Source: Agrobacterium rosae (GTDB lineage Bacteria > Pseudomonadota > Alphaproteobacteria > Rhizobiales > Rhizobiaceae). From it: a stretch of DNA of 64,000 bases. The notes beneath the pieces are model-generated. The model made no database searches and was not told the DNA's origin. It worked only from the letters and a program-made list of their open reading frames with translations. The stretch lies in assembly GCF_002915175.1 (NCBI RefSeq), contig NZ_NXEJ01000008.1, positions 62,001 to 126,000 on the forward strand. The letters are read 5' to 3'. Both the position numbers and the translations under genes were made by a program. Shown one piece after another: positions 1 to 9,498 of this stretch. The first letter of the stretch is position 1. Each line of letters begins with the position of its first letter.

Positions 1-1
1 A

Positions 2-2632
2 CAGAAACCCGCAATCAGGATTGCCGTCGATCCGGGTCGTCTTGCTCAGGCCGATGTGGCTTTGGAAGACGTCAGAGCGGCAATCGGCAATCTCAGCTTA
101 AGTGCGCCGAAGGGCAACATTGATGACCCGACACGGACGTTTCCGATCTACACCAACGACCAGATCGGCAGTAGTGCCGAGTGGAACGACGCCGTCATCG
201 CTTACCGCAACGGCGGCCCTGTCCGCATCCGCGATATAGGTCAAGCAACGGATGGTGCCGAAGATAACAAGATGGCCCATTGGACAAACGGCGAGCGCGG
301 CATAGCGCTGGATGTTTTCCGCCAACCCGGCGCGAATGTCATTGCCGTTGTAAATGCCGTGAAGGAGCAGCTGCCAGCGCTACAGGCATCGCTGCCCAAA
401 TCCGTCAAACTTGAATTGGTGACCGACCGCACAACCACGATCAGGGCATCGGTCGATGACGTGCAGTTTACGCTGATGTTGACGATCGGCCTCGTCGTCG
501 TCGTTATATTCCTGTTCCTGCGAAATGTTCGCGCGACCATCATTCCGGTTTTGACCTTACCGATCGCGCTCGTCGGCTCGCTGGCACCCATGTGGCTTCT
601 CGGTTTCAGCCTCGATAATCTGTCTCTCATGGCGCTCGTCGTTGCAGTTGGGTTTGTCGTTGATGACGCAATCGTCATGCTCGAAAACATCTCGCGTCAC
701 ATTGAGGATGGAGTCGAGCCACGCCAAGCGGCGTTGATAGGCGCAAGGGAAATTGGCTTTACGATTGTTTCAATCAGCCTTTCTCTGATTGCCGTCCTGA
801 TCCCTATCCTGCTGATGGGCGGCATCGTCGGTCGGCTGTTCCGAGAGTTTGCGGTAACGCTGACGGTTGCCATCATCATCTCAGCGATCGTGTCGCTGAC
901 ACTCACGCCGATGCTTGCGTCGAAATTCATTCGACCAATAAAGGAAGATCAACGCGGACGTTTCTACAAAGCCGGTGAAGCTTTTTTCGATTATCTATCA
1001 TCCCTTTACATGCGCAGTTTAAAGCCCGTAATCAGACATCGTTTCTTGACGTTGGGTGTCTTTCTCGCGACCATAGCTGCGACCGCCTACCTGTTCATTA
1101 TCGCTCCGAAAGGCTTCTTCCCAGAGCAAGATACCGGTTTCATCGCCGGTCTGTCGCAGGCATCTCCAGACATCTCTTTCACTGAAATGGCCAAACTGCA
1201 GGAGCGGGTCAGTGAAATCATCATGAAAGACCCAGCTGTATACAGCGTGTTCATGGACGTGGGCGGCGGCAATGGCGGAAACGCCCTCAATGAGGGGCAC
1301 GTCAATATAACGCTCAAGCCGCTGGAAGATCGGGACGCGAGCGCAAAAACGGTCATAGATCGGATCGGTACTGCTCTGAAGGCCCAGCAGGGCATCAAGC
1401 TCTTCATGCAGTCGGCGCAGGATATCAATATCGGAGCGCGTCCGGCGAAAACGCAGTACCAGTTTACGCTTCAGGATGCCGACATATCGGAACTGAGTGA
1501 CTGGTCCGCCAAAGTCACAAGCAAGGTTCAAGGGCTTTCCGAACTGCGTGATGTCGGAAGTGATCAGCAGGCAGAGGCTCCCAATCTCACCATCAAAATC
1601 GACCGAGCTGCCGCAACGCTTTACGGCGTTCTTCCATCAACGATCGATGAGACCCTGTATGACGCGTTCGGGCAACGACAGGTGGCCTCCTTCTCAACCC
1701 AGACCGACACATTCCGTGTCGTCCTCGAAATTCTCCCCAGTCTGCAACGCGATATCGCGACGCTTGATCGACTATCCGTTCGCGCAAGCAATGGAACGCT
1801 CGTTCCACTTTCTGTCGTTGCCAAGTGGAGGACAGACGGCACTGCACCGGTATCGATTTCTCATCAGGGCCAATCCCCGGCAGTTACGATCTCCTTCAAT
1901 CTTGCCCCCAACGTTGCGCTGGGCCAAGCCACGCAGGCAATTGAGACGACGGTGGCGGACATGCACCCTCCTGCATCTCTCCAGACGAGTTTTTCAGGCA
2001 GCGCAAAGGCGTTTAAGGATTCCTTGGGGACCATTCCCCTTCTAATCCTGGCATCGCTTGTGGTGGTCTACATCATTCTTGGTGTGCTCTACGAAAGCCT
2101 GATCCATCCGCTGACGATCCTGTCGACGTTACCATCTGCGGGGCTTGGTGCGCTGTTGGCTTTGCAGGTGGCGGGTTTCGATTTTGGCCTCGTGGCGATG
2201 ATTGGCGTCATTCTTCTGATCGGCATCGTCAAAAAGAACGGGATCATGCTGGTCGATTTCGCGATCCAGGCCGAGCGGGACGAAGGGCTCAGCAGTGAGG
2301 ACGCTATCTTGAAAGCCGCGCACATGCGGTTCAGGCCGATTCTAATGACGACCATGGCAGCACTCCTGGGAGGCTTGCCACTTGCCATCGGACACGGATC
2401 TGGGTCAGAACTGCGCCAACCGCTCGGATATGCGATCGTTGGTGGACTGTTGGTCAGCCAGTTATTGACCCTCTACACCACGCCGGTCATCTATCTTCTG
2501 CTTGATAAGCTTCGCCACCGCGATAGTGCGAATATTGAAGTTCAACCGGCGGCTTCACCGGCCGCATCTGCTTATCTGACGGACATCAATGCGACGCCAT
2601 CTGTCGTCGCAACTGCGACCAGCTCATCATAG
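2..2632 (+). CDS. RND-family efflux pump inner-membrane permease, 5'-truncated by the window
   Basis: This is a proton-driven RND exporter of the AcrB/MdtB (HAE1) type, which works as a trimer with a periplasmic adaptor and an outer-membrane channel. The reading frame is open to the window edge. The first residues match the porter domain, so a GTG at 56 is internal and not the start; roughly 170 N-terminal residues lie outside. Counting from that GTG, a membrane cluster begins near residue 137, the proton-relay Asp pair of transmembrane helix 4 (GFVVDDAIV) is at 203-204, a large periplasmic loop follows, and a second membrane cluster lies near 660-820. The substrate cannot be read from sequence; the adaptor gene is presumably upstream. 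The last 61 bases overlap the 3' end of the opposing HAD gene. Confidence 0.93.
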   Translation, partial: QKPAIRIAVDPGRLAQADVALEDVRAAIGNLSLSAPKGNIDDPTRTFPIYTNDQIGSSAEWNDAVIAYRNGGPVRIRDIGQATDGAEDNKMAHWTNGERGIALDVFRQPGANVIAVVNAVKEQLPALQASLPKSVKLELVTDRTTTIRASVDDVQFTLMLTIGLVVVVIFLFLRNVRATIIPVLTLPIALVGSLAPMWLLGFSLDNLSLMALVVAVGFVVDDAIVMLENISRHIEDGVEPRQAALIGAREIGFTIVSISLSLIAVLIPILLMGGIVGRLFREFAVTLTVAIIISAIVSLTLTPMLASKFIRPIKEDQRGRFYKAGEAFFDYLSSLYMRSLKPVIRHRFLTLGVFLATIAATAYLFIIAPKGFFPEQDTGFIAGLSQASPDISFTEMAKLQERVSEIIMKDPAVYSVFMDVGGGNGGNALNEGHVNITLKPLEDRDASAKTVIDRIGTALKAQQGIKLFMQSAQDINIGARPAKTQYQFTLQDADISELSDWSAKVTSKVQGLSELRDVGSDQQAEAPNLTIKIDRAAATLYGVLPSTIDETLYDAFGQRQVASFSTQTDTFRVVLEILPSLQRDIATLDRLSVRASNGTLVPLSVVAKWRTDGTAPVSISHQGQSPAVTISFNLAPNVALGQATQAIETTVADMHPPASLQTSFSGSAKAFKDSLGTIPLLILASLVVVYIILGVLYESLIHPLTILSTLPSAGLGALLALQVAGFDFGLVAMIGVILLIGIVKKNGIMLVDFAIQAERDEGLSSEDAILKAAHMRFRPILMTTMAALLGGLPLAIGHGSGSELRQPLGYAIVGGLLVSQLLTLYTTPVIYLLLDKLRHRDSANIEVQPAASPAASAYLTDINATPSVVATATSSS

Positions 2633-3246
2633 TTTAAGACAGTTCGATGCCCTGTCACATGATCAACCGAATGCGTCGCCGTGACGACAACAACGTCGGA
2701 GCCAGCGCGTTCACCAGCGAGAATTCCGGCGGGCGCATCCTCGAACACGAGGCAGTCGCGAGGATCAAACCCAAGCCTTTGAGCGCCAAGGCAATAACCT
2801 TCTGGGTCTGGCTTGCCGCTTACGACATCCTCGGCCGTGACGAGCACTTTCGGCAACGGAATTCCAACAGCCTCAAGGCGCAGTAGAGCCAGCTTTCGCG
2901 GTGCCGAAGTCACGATTGCCCAACGATCTGGGGGCAGTGATGACAGGAAGGCGCTAACGCCGGAAATGGCGAAGATGCCTTCGGTTGTCGACATTTCTTC
3001 CTCAAGCAACATCGTTGAATCTCTTGCGGCATCAACGCCGGGCAGGTTCAGTGCCGTGATCGCATCAATAGCCCGCACACCGTGGATTTTCGTCAACAGC
3101 TCGTCCGCATCGACACCACGCAGATGTGCCCAATTCCGCCAAACCTGCTCCACCAATGCGATGGAGTTGAGCAATGTGCCGTCCATGTCAAACAGAAAGG
3201 CGTTGTAGGTTTTCGTCAAGGGTATTGGTTGGCTACCGTCTGGCAT
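2572..3246 (-). CDS. HAD-IA family sugar/polyol-phosphate phosphatase
   Basis: A 224-residue HAD-superfamily phosphatase. Visible motifs are motif I FDMDGT (Asp20 nucleophile, Asp22 acid/base), motif II VTSAP, motif III Lys in SGKPDP, and motif IV FEDAPAG. The helical cap sits between motifs I and II (subclass IA), as in phosphatases of glycerol-3-phosphate, 2-deoxyglucose-6-phosphate and related small phosphate esters. It lies 41 bases after the ATPase gene of the UgpBAEC-like importer on the same strand, so it is probably the last gene of that operon and may dephosphorylate the imported compound; that role is inference. Its 3' end runs antisense through the end of the RND gene, and no terminator is visible between them. 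Confidence 0.88.
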   Translation of the reverse strand: MPDGSQPIPLTKTYNAFLFDMDGTLLNSIALVEQVWRNWAHLRGVDADELLTKIHGVRAIDAITALNLPGVDAARDSTMLLEEEMSTTEGIFAISGVSAFLSSLPPDRWAIVTSAPRKLALLRLEAVGIPLPKVLVTAEDVVSGKPDPEGYCLGAQRLGFDPRDCLVFEDAPAGILAGERAGSDVVVVTATHSVDHVTGHRTVLNYDELVAVATTDGVALMSVR

Positions 3247-3287
3247 GATCGTCTCAATGTCACTCGTTCATATCGATAGAAACTTAA

Positions 3288-4355
3288 TTACGACGCATCC
3301 AGCCGCTGGCCGTTTTCATCGAAAAGATGGAAATCTTTTGAGGCGGCAGAAATGGCCAGCGTCTCGCCGATCTGGATACGCGAACGGCCGGGAACGCGGA
3401 AAACGATCACGGAGCCGTCGGAGAACGCGCCATGTACATAACTTTCCGCACCGACGAGTTCAACCGCATCCACCCGCACCTCTCCGCGAAATCCGCTTGT
3501 TGTAGCACTTGGATCCGCCACCGTGATATCTTCCGGGCGAATGCCGAGCGTGCGGGCATTGCCGGGAAGTGACGTGCTATCGGCCAGCGACCATCCGGCA
3601 CCGGTCGCTTGCCCGGTAACATGTGGCAACAGGTTCATCGACGGCGAGCCGATGAAGGTGGCGACGAAAGTCGTGGCTGGGCGCTCATACAGGTCGATAG
3701 GGCTGCCGATCTGTTCGATCCGCCCGGCATTCAGCACCACCAGCCGGTCGGCCAGCGTCATGGCTTCCATCTGGTCGTGGGTGACATAGACGCTGGTCGT
3801 GGCAAGCGCCCGCTGAAGTCGGCGGATTTCGACGCGCATCTGCACCCGCAGCTTGGCGTCAAGGTTGGACAGTGGCTCATCGAACAGGAAGGCCGCAGGC
3901 TTACGAACGATGGCACGGCCCATCGCCACGCGCTGACGCTGTCCACCCGATAGTTGACGGGGTTTGCGGTCCAGAAACTGTTCGATCTCAAGCGCCTTGG
4001 CGGCTTCGTCGATGCGCCGGTCGATCTCCTCTTTCGGCGTGTTACGATTTTTCAAACCGTAGGAAAGATTTTGGCGCACGCTCATATGCGGATAGAGCGC
4101 ATAATTCTGGAACACCATGGCAATGTCGCGTTCGGCCGGTTCCAGATCGTTGACGACCCGGTCTCCGATGGAAATCTCACCGCCGGAAATGCTTTCAAGC
4201 CCGGCAATCATCCGCAACAATGTCGATTTCCCACATCCCGACGGGCCGACCAGAACGATCAACTCGCCATCGGCAATATCCATTGATACTCCCTTGATGG
4301 CCTCGACAGAACCGCCATAGACCTTGCGGACATCCTTCAGGACAATTTTTGCCAT
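3288..4355 (-). CDS. ugpC: ABC importer ATP-binding protein, UgpC/MalK type
   Basis: The 355-residue ATPase of the glycerol-3-phosphate-type importer. The start at 4355 gives MAKIVLKDV and overlaps the permease stop by one base (TAATG), a typical coupled start; the frame extends 36 codons further upstream but only inside the permease gene. The Walker A motif GPSGCGKST is at residues 37-45, followed by a Q-loop, the LSGGQRQRV signature, Walker [12 protein letters not shown] and the H-loop VYVTHDQ. The C-terminal third is the MalK-like OB/TOBE regulatory region. It energises the UgpA/UgpE permeases encoded just upstream. Subunit identity rests on close likeness of its permease partners to UgpA and UgpE; family members carry glycerol-3-phosphate and glycerophosphodiesters. 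Confidence 0.92.
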   Translation of the reverse strand: MAKIVLKDVRKVYGGSVEAIKGVSMDIADGELIVLVGPSGCGKSTLLRMIAGLESISGGEISIGDRVVNDLEPAERDIAMVFQNYALYPHMSVRQNLSYGLKNRNTPKEEIDRRIDEAAKALEIEQFLDRKPRQLSGGQRQRVAMGRAIVRKPAAFLFDEPLSNLDAKLRVQMRVEIRRLQRALATTSVYVTHDQMEAMTLADRLVVLNAGRIEQIGSPIDLYERPATTFVATFIGSPSMNLLPHVTGQATGAGWSLADSTSLPGNARTLGIRPEDITVADPSATTSGFRGEVRVDAVELVGAESYVHGAFSDGSVIVFRVPGRSRIQIGETLAISAASKDFHLFDENGQRLDAS

Positions 4356-5203
4356 TATTTTTCGGTCTCCACCAAGCCTTTGACGAACCAGCGCTGCATC
4401 AGCACGACGACGATAATAGGGGGAATGACAGCCAGGATCGCGGTGACCATCACGTAGTTCCAAGGGGTCGAGGCATCGGTGAAATCCACCATGCGCCTCA
4501 GACCGATGATGATCGTGTTCATCTTGGCGTCATTGGTGACCAGCAGCGGCCATAAATATTGGGTCCAGCCATAGATAAACAGGATCACGAAGAGCGCTGC
4601 GATGTTGGTCTTCGACAGCGGCAGAAGAATATCGCGCATGAAGCGGAACGGCCCGGCATTGTCGATACGCGCGGCTTCAACCATTTCCCCGGGTATGGTC
4701 AGAAAGAACTGCCTGAACAGGAAGGTCGCGGTGGCAGATGCCATCAACGGCAGGGTCAGTCCGGCATAGGTATCGATCAAGCCGAGATCGACGATGACCT
4801 TGTATGTCGGCAGGATGCGTACCTCGACCGGTAGCATCAGCGTGATGAATATCATCCAGAAGAAGCCCATGCGGAACGGAAAGCGGAAGAAGACAATCGC
4901 AAATGCCGAGAGAAACGAGATGACGATTTTGCCGATGGCGATTGCCAGCGCAACGACGAAGCTGTTGAACAGCAGCCGCTCAAGGCTGACGCCGACGACG
5001 CGCTCGACACCGGTGGACATGGCCTCACCGTAGTTCTCCGCCAGATCCCCGCCGGGCAGCAGCGACATGGGTGGACGGATGATGTCGTTGGAGGTCATCG
5101 ATGACGCGATGAAGGTGTAGTAGATCGGGAAGGCGACGACGACGATGCCGAGGATCAGCATCAGATGTGCGACCAGCTTCGCGACGGGGCGATTTTCGAT
5201 CAT
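4355..5203 (-). CDS. ugpE: Glycerol-3-phosphate-type ABC importer permease UgpE
   Basis: A 282-residue inner-membrane permease with about six membrane helices. It resembles E. coli UgpE along its whole length, from the N-terminal MIENRP through [17 protein letters not shown] and [17 protein letters not shown] to the C-terminal VKGL segment. The EAA coupling loop ([14 protein letters not shown]) contacts the ATPase. It lies 9 bases after the ugpA stop and shares a base with the ATPase start, so ugpA-ugpE-ugpC are translationally linked. Confidence 0.94.
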   Translation of the reverse strand: MIENRPVAKLVAHLMLILGIVVVAFPIYYTFIASSMTSNDIIRPPMSLLPGGDLAENYGEAMSTGVERVVGVSLERLLFNSFVVALAIAIGKIVISFLSAFAIVFFRFPFRMGFFWMIFITLMLPVEVRILPTYKVIVDLGLIDTYAGLTLPLMASATATFLFRQFFLTIPGEMVEAARIDNAGPFRFMRDILLPLSKTNIAALFVILFIYGWTQYLWPLLVTNDAKMNTIIIGLRRMVDFTDASTPWNYVMVTAILAVIPPIIVVVLMQRWFVKGLVETEK

Positions 5204-5212
5204 GGTCTCACC

Positions 5213-6094
5213 TCAGCCGTAATGCACGCGCTTTTCCACGAACCGAAACTGGAACGCGGTGAGCGCAATGACGATGATCATCAGAATGACGGATTGCGCC
5301 GCCGACGAGCCGAGGTTCAGGTTGACGAAACCGTCGTTGTAAACCTTGTAAACCAACGTTTCCGTGGCCTTGGCAGGACCGCCGCCGGTGACAGAATGGA
5401 TGATGCCGAAGGTGTCGAAGAAGGCGTAGACGGTGTTGACGACCAGCAGGAAGAACGTCGTCGGCGCCAGAAGCGGAAAGACGATGGTCCAGAAACGGCG
5501 GCTCCCACGCGCACCATCAATGGAGGCCGCCTCAAGCAACGATTTCGGGATGGCCTGCAGACCGGCAACGAAGAACAGGAAATTGTAGCTGATCTGCTTC
5601 CAGGCAGCAGCAGCCACCACCAGCAACATTGCCTGATTGCCATCCAACAGCGGATCCCAATCGATACCGTTGCGGCGCAGCAGATAGGCGAATGTGCCCA
5701 TCGCCGGGTTGAACATGAACAGCCAGAGCATGCCGGCAACTGCCGGAGCCACGGCATAGGGCATGATCATGAGCGTGCGATAAAAACCTTTGCCGCGCAC
5801 GACCCGGTCAGCGGCGGTGGCCAACAAAAGCGCCAGCCCCATGGAGACGAGCGCTGTGAACAGACTGAAAACCACTGTCACTCGCAGCGCATGCAGATAG
5901 TTCGGGTCTGACAGGACCGCCGAAAAGTTCGCCATTCCAACGAAATTGCTGGAAAGCCCGAACGGATCTTCGCGCATCGTTGACTGGTAGAGCGCCTGGC
6001 TGGCTGGCCAGAAAAAGAACACGACTGTGAGAACGATCTGCGGAGCGACCAGCAAATACGGTAGGACTTTGTTGGGAAAGATAACGCTTTGCAC
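5213..6094 (-). CDS. ugpA: Glycerol-3-phosphate-type ABC importer permease UgpA
   Basis: A 293-residue inner-membrane permease, partner of UgpE. UgpA features include the N-terminal [19 protein letters not shown], six predicted membrane helices, the EAA loop ([14 protein letters not shown]) and the [19 protein letters not shown] segment. It follows the binding-protein gene after a 70-base gap that contains a perfect 13-bp stem-loop (6121-6149), which probably lowers permease expression relative to the binding protein. Confidence 0.94.
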   Translation of the reverse strand: MQSVIFPNKVLPYLLVAPQIVLTVVFFFWPASQALYQSTMREDPFGLSSNFVGMANFSAVLSDPNYLHALRVTVVFSLFTALVSMGLALLLATAADRVVRGKGFYRTLMIMPYAVAPAVAGMLWLFMFNPAMGTFAYLLRRNGIDWDPLLDGNQAMLLVVAAAAWKQISYNFLFFVAGLQAIPKSLLEAASIDGARGSRRFWTIVFPLLAPTTFFLLVVNTVYAFFDTFGIIHSVTGGGPAKATETLVYKVYNDGFVNLNLGSSAAQSVILMIIVIALTAFQFRFVEKRVHYG

Positions 6095-6120
6095 GGCGAT
6101 CTCCTGAACGGACGGACGGT

Positions 6121-6149
6121 TTCGCCCGCATCGTTACGATGCGGGCGAA
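6121..6149 (-). terminator. Stem-loop between ugpB and ugpA
   Basis: A perfect 13-bp inverted repeat (TTCGCCCGCATCG and its complement) with a TTA loop lies in the gap between ugpB and ugpA. No T-run follows in the sense direction, so it is more likely an mRNA-protecting or attenuating hairpin than a full terminator. Confidence 0.75.
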
Positions 6150-6164
6150 GGAATTTCAGCTTTG

Positions 6165-7466
6165 TTATTTGCCGATTGCCTGCTGGATGGCTGCGTTGCC
6201 GCGTTCGACCGCCTTGTCGAGGGCGGCTTTCGCGTCCTGTTTGCCGGCCAGCATGGACTCGAATTCCTCGTTCATGATGTCGCGGACCTGCGGCAGGTTG
6301 ACGAGGCGAACACCCTTGGAATTTTCCGTCGGCGGCTTGCCCATCATCTGCAACAGCGGCGTTTCACGACCCGGATTCTTGTCGTAGAAGCCGGATTTCT
6401 TGGTTTCATCGTAAGCCGCGATCGTCACCGGCATGTAGCCTGAGACCTGGTGCAGACGAGCCTGAATCTTGGTCTGCGAGAGGAAGTTGAAGAACTCCGC
6501 AACACCCTTATATTCGGCATCGCTCTTGCCACCAAACACCCACAGGCTGGCACCGCCGGGAATGGTGTTCTGCGGTCCGTGACCTTCGTAATAGGGCAGT
6601 TGGCCGATACCGTAATTCATGCCCGTCTTGACGATGTCGCCAAGCCCGCCGGAAGACTCGGTCAGGATACCGCATTCACCAGACATGAACAGCTGCTTGG
6701 CTTCGGATGTACGCCCGCCATACCGGAACACACCTTCCTTGGCGAGATCGGCGATTGTCTGAAAATGCTCAACGAACAAAGGCGCATTGAAGGCGAGCTT
6801 CACATCCGTGCTGCCGAGGCCGTTCTCATGGCTGCCGTAAGAGACGTTGTTCCAGGCGGCAAAGTTCTCCGTCTGAATCCATGTCAGCCATGTCGAGGTA
6901 AAGCCGCATGCGGAGGCACCGCTGCTCTTGATCTTGCGAGCGGCTGCAAAAACGTCCGGCCAGGTCTTTGGCGGGTTTGCCGGATCGAGCCCGGCTTTCT
7001 GGAACGTATCCTTGTTATAATAGAGGATCGGTGACGACGAATTATAGGGGAAGGACAGCATGGTGCCGTCGGGCTTGGAGTAATAAGCAACGATACCGGC
7101 CAAATATTTCGACTTGTCGAACTCGTATCCACCCGCCTTCAGCACATCCGCGGCTGGTTTGATGGCACCTTCCGCTCCCATCATCACGCCACTACCGGCA
7201 TCGAATACCTGAATGATGGCCGGAGGCTGTTTGGCTCGGAAAGCGGCAATACCGGCATTCAGCGTTTCAGGATAGGTGCCCTTGAAGACCGGGACGATCT
7301 TATAGTCCTTCTGACCCTCGTTGAATTCCTTGGCCAGATTATCGACCACCTCGTTGTTGGCACCGGTCATGGCATGCCACCATTGAATTTCCGTGGCGGC
7401 GAAGGCGGTGGATGACATCAGCGCTGCAGCAGCGGTCGCGAAAATGGATGCGTAAAGGCGTTTCAT
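6165..7466 (-). CDS. ugpB: Periplasmic glycerol-3-phosphate-type binding protein UgpB
   Basis: A 433-residue extracellular solute-binding protein family 1 member that captures substrate in the periplasm for UgpAE. The start at 7466 is chosen because GGGAGGAA lies 9 bases upstream and it begins a clean 23-residue signal peptide (MKRLYASIF to SSTAFA, cleavage before ATEIQWWH). The frame extends 27 codons further without a signal. The mature start TEIQWWHAMTG and the later TYPETLNAGIAAFRAKQPPA and PGGASLWVF segments are typical of UgpB. Length is near the family norm (about 435). Substrate specificity (glycerol-3-phosphate versus glycerophosphodiester) is not resolvable here. Confidence 0.93.
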   Translation of the reverse strand: MKRLYASIFATAAAALMSSTAFAATEIQWWHAMTGANNEVVDNLAKEFNEGQKDYKIVPVFKGTYPETLNAGIAAFRAKQPPAIIQVFDAGSGVMMGAEGAIKPAADVLKAGGYEFDKSKYLAGIVAYYSKPDGTMLSFPYNSSSPILYYNKDTFQKAGLDPANPPKTWPDVFAAARKIKSSGASACGFTSTWLTWIQTENFAAWNNVSYGSHENGLGSTDVKLAFNAPLFVEHFQTIADLAKEGVFRYGGRTSEAKQLFMSGECGILTESSGGLGDIVKTGMNYGIGQLPYYEGHGPQNTIPGGASLWVFGGKSDAEYKGVAEFFNFLSQTKIQARLHQVSGYMPVTIAAYDETKKSGFYDKNPGRETPLLQMMGKPPTENSKGVRLVNLPQVRDIMNEEFESMLAGKQDAKAALDKAVERGNAAIQQAIGK

Positions 7467-7565
7467 ACGTGTAGTTCCTCCCTTGATGCCGCCGGTGCTG
7501 TCTGCCCGGCTGGCTTGCCAACTCCGGAATCCTCCTCGATCCCGCATTTTCTCTTTCGTAGTCGA

Positions 7566-7580
7566 TCATGGTCTCCATGA
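7566..7580. repeat. Short inverted repeat upstream of ugpB
   Basis: TCATGG-TCT-CCATGA, 6-bp perfect arms, lies 100 bases upstream of the ugpB start in the 133-base gap after the phosphatase gene. It could be an operator or chance; no promoter elements are clear around it. Confidence 0.3.
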
Positions 7581-7599
7581 GCAATGACGAAAATAACTT

Positions 7600-8415
7600 T
7601 CACGCCTCAGCCTTGCCGGTCAACCCCGCGATACGACTAAGGTCATCAATGGCACCCGGTGCTGCGGCAATGACCGGGGCACCCTTGGTCAGTTTCTCAC
7701 CCTCGGTTGGGAATGGGTGGAACCAGCCGCCTGCCTCCCGAACGAGACAAAAACCCGCCATGCAATCCCATGCGTGCATGTAAGGCTCGTAATACCCGAC
7801 GAGCCGACCGGCGGCGACATAGGCCAGCATCAGCGCGCCGGAGCCGTTGCGGATGAAATTGCCGCCTGAAGACAGCAGGTCCTCGATCATGCTCGCAACG
7901 AAAGCTGGCGTCACGTAATTATTGGCACCGATACCGGTGACCGAATTGCTTATGGTGCGTGTGCTGTCGAGCGTCAGCGCTTTACCATTCAACGTCGCGC
8001 CCATGCCCAGAGCACTGCTGTAGATTTCGCTGTGACACGGCGCATTGATAACACCGACCACGGGTTCGCCACCGCTGATTACCGCAATCGAAACACACCA
8101 GTTTGGCATGCCGTTGACGAAGGGGCTGGTGCCATCGATGGGATCGACCACCCAGGTAAACGAAGATGTACCGGCAATCAGACCGTATTCCTCACCCAGA
8201 AATCCGTCTTCGGGAAACGCCTGCGCAACACGGTCGCGAATGAGGTTTTCGACTTCGCGGTCGGCAATCGACACCACGTCTTGCGGGTCACGCTTGGTCT
8301 CGATCACCAGTGCATCGCGGTTGTTGAAATAATCGAGCGCCTTGGCACCCGCTTCCAGCGCCATCTCCTGTGCCAGCGTCAGCCGGGCCTCGATATCCTG
8401 TTGTGTGGATTGCAT
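7600..8415 (-). CDS. Inositol-monophosphatase-family phosphatase
   Basis: A 271-residue metal-dependent phosphatase of the IMPase/FBPase fold, a family that hydrolyses inositol phosphates, histidinol phosphate, sugar phosphates or PAP. The three metal-site motifs are intact: GEE, VDPIDGTSPF and the distal HAWDCMAGF. The ATG at 8415 is preferred over an in-frame TTG at 8430 because GAGAG lies upstream. It starts 24 bases after the AfuC-like ATPase stop, so it belongs to that importer operon and may dephosphorylate the imported ester in the cytoplasm (inference). It could instead be an ordinary inositol or histidinol phosphatase. Confidence 0.88.
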   Translation of the reverse strand: MQSTQQDIEARLTLAQEMALEAGAKALDYFNNRDALVIETKRDPQDVVSIADREVENLIRDRVAQAFPEDGFLGEEYGLIAGTSSFTWVVDPIDGTSPFVNGMPNWCVSIAVISGGEPVVGVINAPCHSEIYSSALGMGATLNGKALTLDSTRTISNSVTGIGANNYVTPAFVASMIEDLLSSGGNFIRNGSGALMLAYVAAGRLVGYYEPYMHAWDCMAGFCLVREAGGWFHPFPTEGEKLTKGAPVIAAAPGAIDDLSRIAGLTGKAEA

Positions 8416-8439
8416 GAATGGATCTCTCAAAACTAAGGA

Positions 8440-9498
8440 CTATTGTGAAATGATGGCGATGCCGCGCTCTTTGAAGCCAATCGCGACTTCCGTTGCAGGA
8501 TTGATCGGCCTCTCCACCGAAGGATCGACAATGAATAGCGCACCTGCATCCGTCTCGACTTCATATTCGATGTGGTCACCGAGATAGGCGGCGCTGGTAA
8601 TTCGTCCGCGAAACTCCGCTTTCGTCGCTGGCGAGAGAGTGACGGAATTTGGTCGCACCGCCAGTTGTCCGGGGCCGGGCCTGACGCCGCGGCTCGGCAC
8701 GCGGTGCACCAAATCCTGCACGCGAATGACGGCTTGATCACCTTCGATGCCCAGAACCGTGCAAGGCACGACATTGGCCTCGCCCATGAAATCGGCGATG
8801 AAGGCCGACGCCGGGCTTTCGTAAAGATCGCGTGGCGATCCTTCCTGGGCGACGTACCCATCCTTCATGACGATGATGCGATCCGAGACGGCCAGAGCCT
8901 CGTCCTGATCGTGGGTGACATAAACGGCGGTGAACTGCAAACGCTGCTGCAACTCGCGAATTTCGGTGCGCACGCGGCGGCGAAGACGCGCATCGAGATT
9001 GGACAGCGGCTCATCCAGCAGCAGCACCTGCGGCTCTAAAACCAGCGCGCGAGCAACAGCGACGCGCTGTTGCTGACCACCGGACAACTCGGCCGGAAGC
9101 CGTTGTCCCATACCAGCAAGACCCACGAGTTCGAGGCCGTTTTCCGCCTTCTGCCGCGCTTCTTTGCGGCTGAGACCGGAGGATTCGAGCCCGTAAGCCA
9201 CGTTGTCCAGCGAACTCATATGTGGAAAGAGCGCATAGGACTGGAAAACCATCGAGACATCGCGCTCGTTGGCGGGCAGCATGGTAACATCCTTGCCGCC
9301 GATCAAAATGCGACCGGAGGTTGGGTGTTCCAGGCCAGCCAGCATGCGCAGTGTGGTGGTCTTGCCGCAGCCGGATGGCCCCAGCAATGTCACGAGCGTG
9401 CCGGGTTCGATGGTCAGCGACAGATCGTGGATGGCGGTAAAGGCACCGAACTGCTTGCGGATATTTTCAAGGACGACCGAGCCGGGACGGTGGTTCAT
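8440..9498 (-). CDS. ABC importer ATPase, FbpC/AfuC/PotA type
   Basis: A 352-residue ATPase with Walker A GPSGCGKTT near residue 40, the signature LSGGQQQRV, Walker [12 protein letters not shown], the H-loop VTHDQDEAL and a C-terminal TOBE domain (QLAVRPNSV onward). Its start overlaps the stop of the fused permease gene by 4 bases. The trio of binding protein, fused double permease and this ATPase is the arrangement once annotated as ferric-iron uptake (AfuABC/FbpABC). AfuABC has since been shown to import hexose and heptulose phosphates, and the phosphatase next door favours that reading here. Confidence 0.9.
   Translation of the reverse strand: MNHRPGSVVLENIRKQFGAFTAIHDLSLTIEPGTLVTLLGPSGCGKTTTLRMLAGLEHPTSGRILIGGKDVTMLPANERDVSMVFQSYALFPHMSSLDNVAYGLESSGLSRKEARQKAENGLELVGLAGMGQRLPAELSGGQQQRVAVARALVLEPQVLLLDEPLSNLDARLRRRVRTEIRELQQRLQFTAVYVTHDQDEALAVSDRIIVMKDGYVAQEGSPRDLYESPASAFIADFMGEANVVPCTVLGIEGDQAVIRVQDLVHRVPSRGVRPGPGQLAVRPNSVTLSPATKAEFRGRITSAAYLGDHIEYEVETDAGALFIVDPSVERPINPATEVAIGFKERGIAIISQ

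Noticed and set aside
5165..5911. 248-codon open frame antisense to ugpA and ugpE
   Set aside because: Its composition (very rich in Arg, Glu, Gln, Asp, His) is what the antisense of membrane-protein genes gives; the minus-strand genes are certain.
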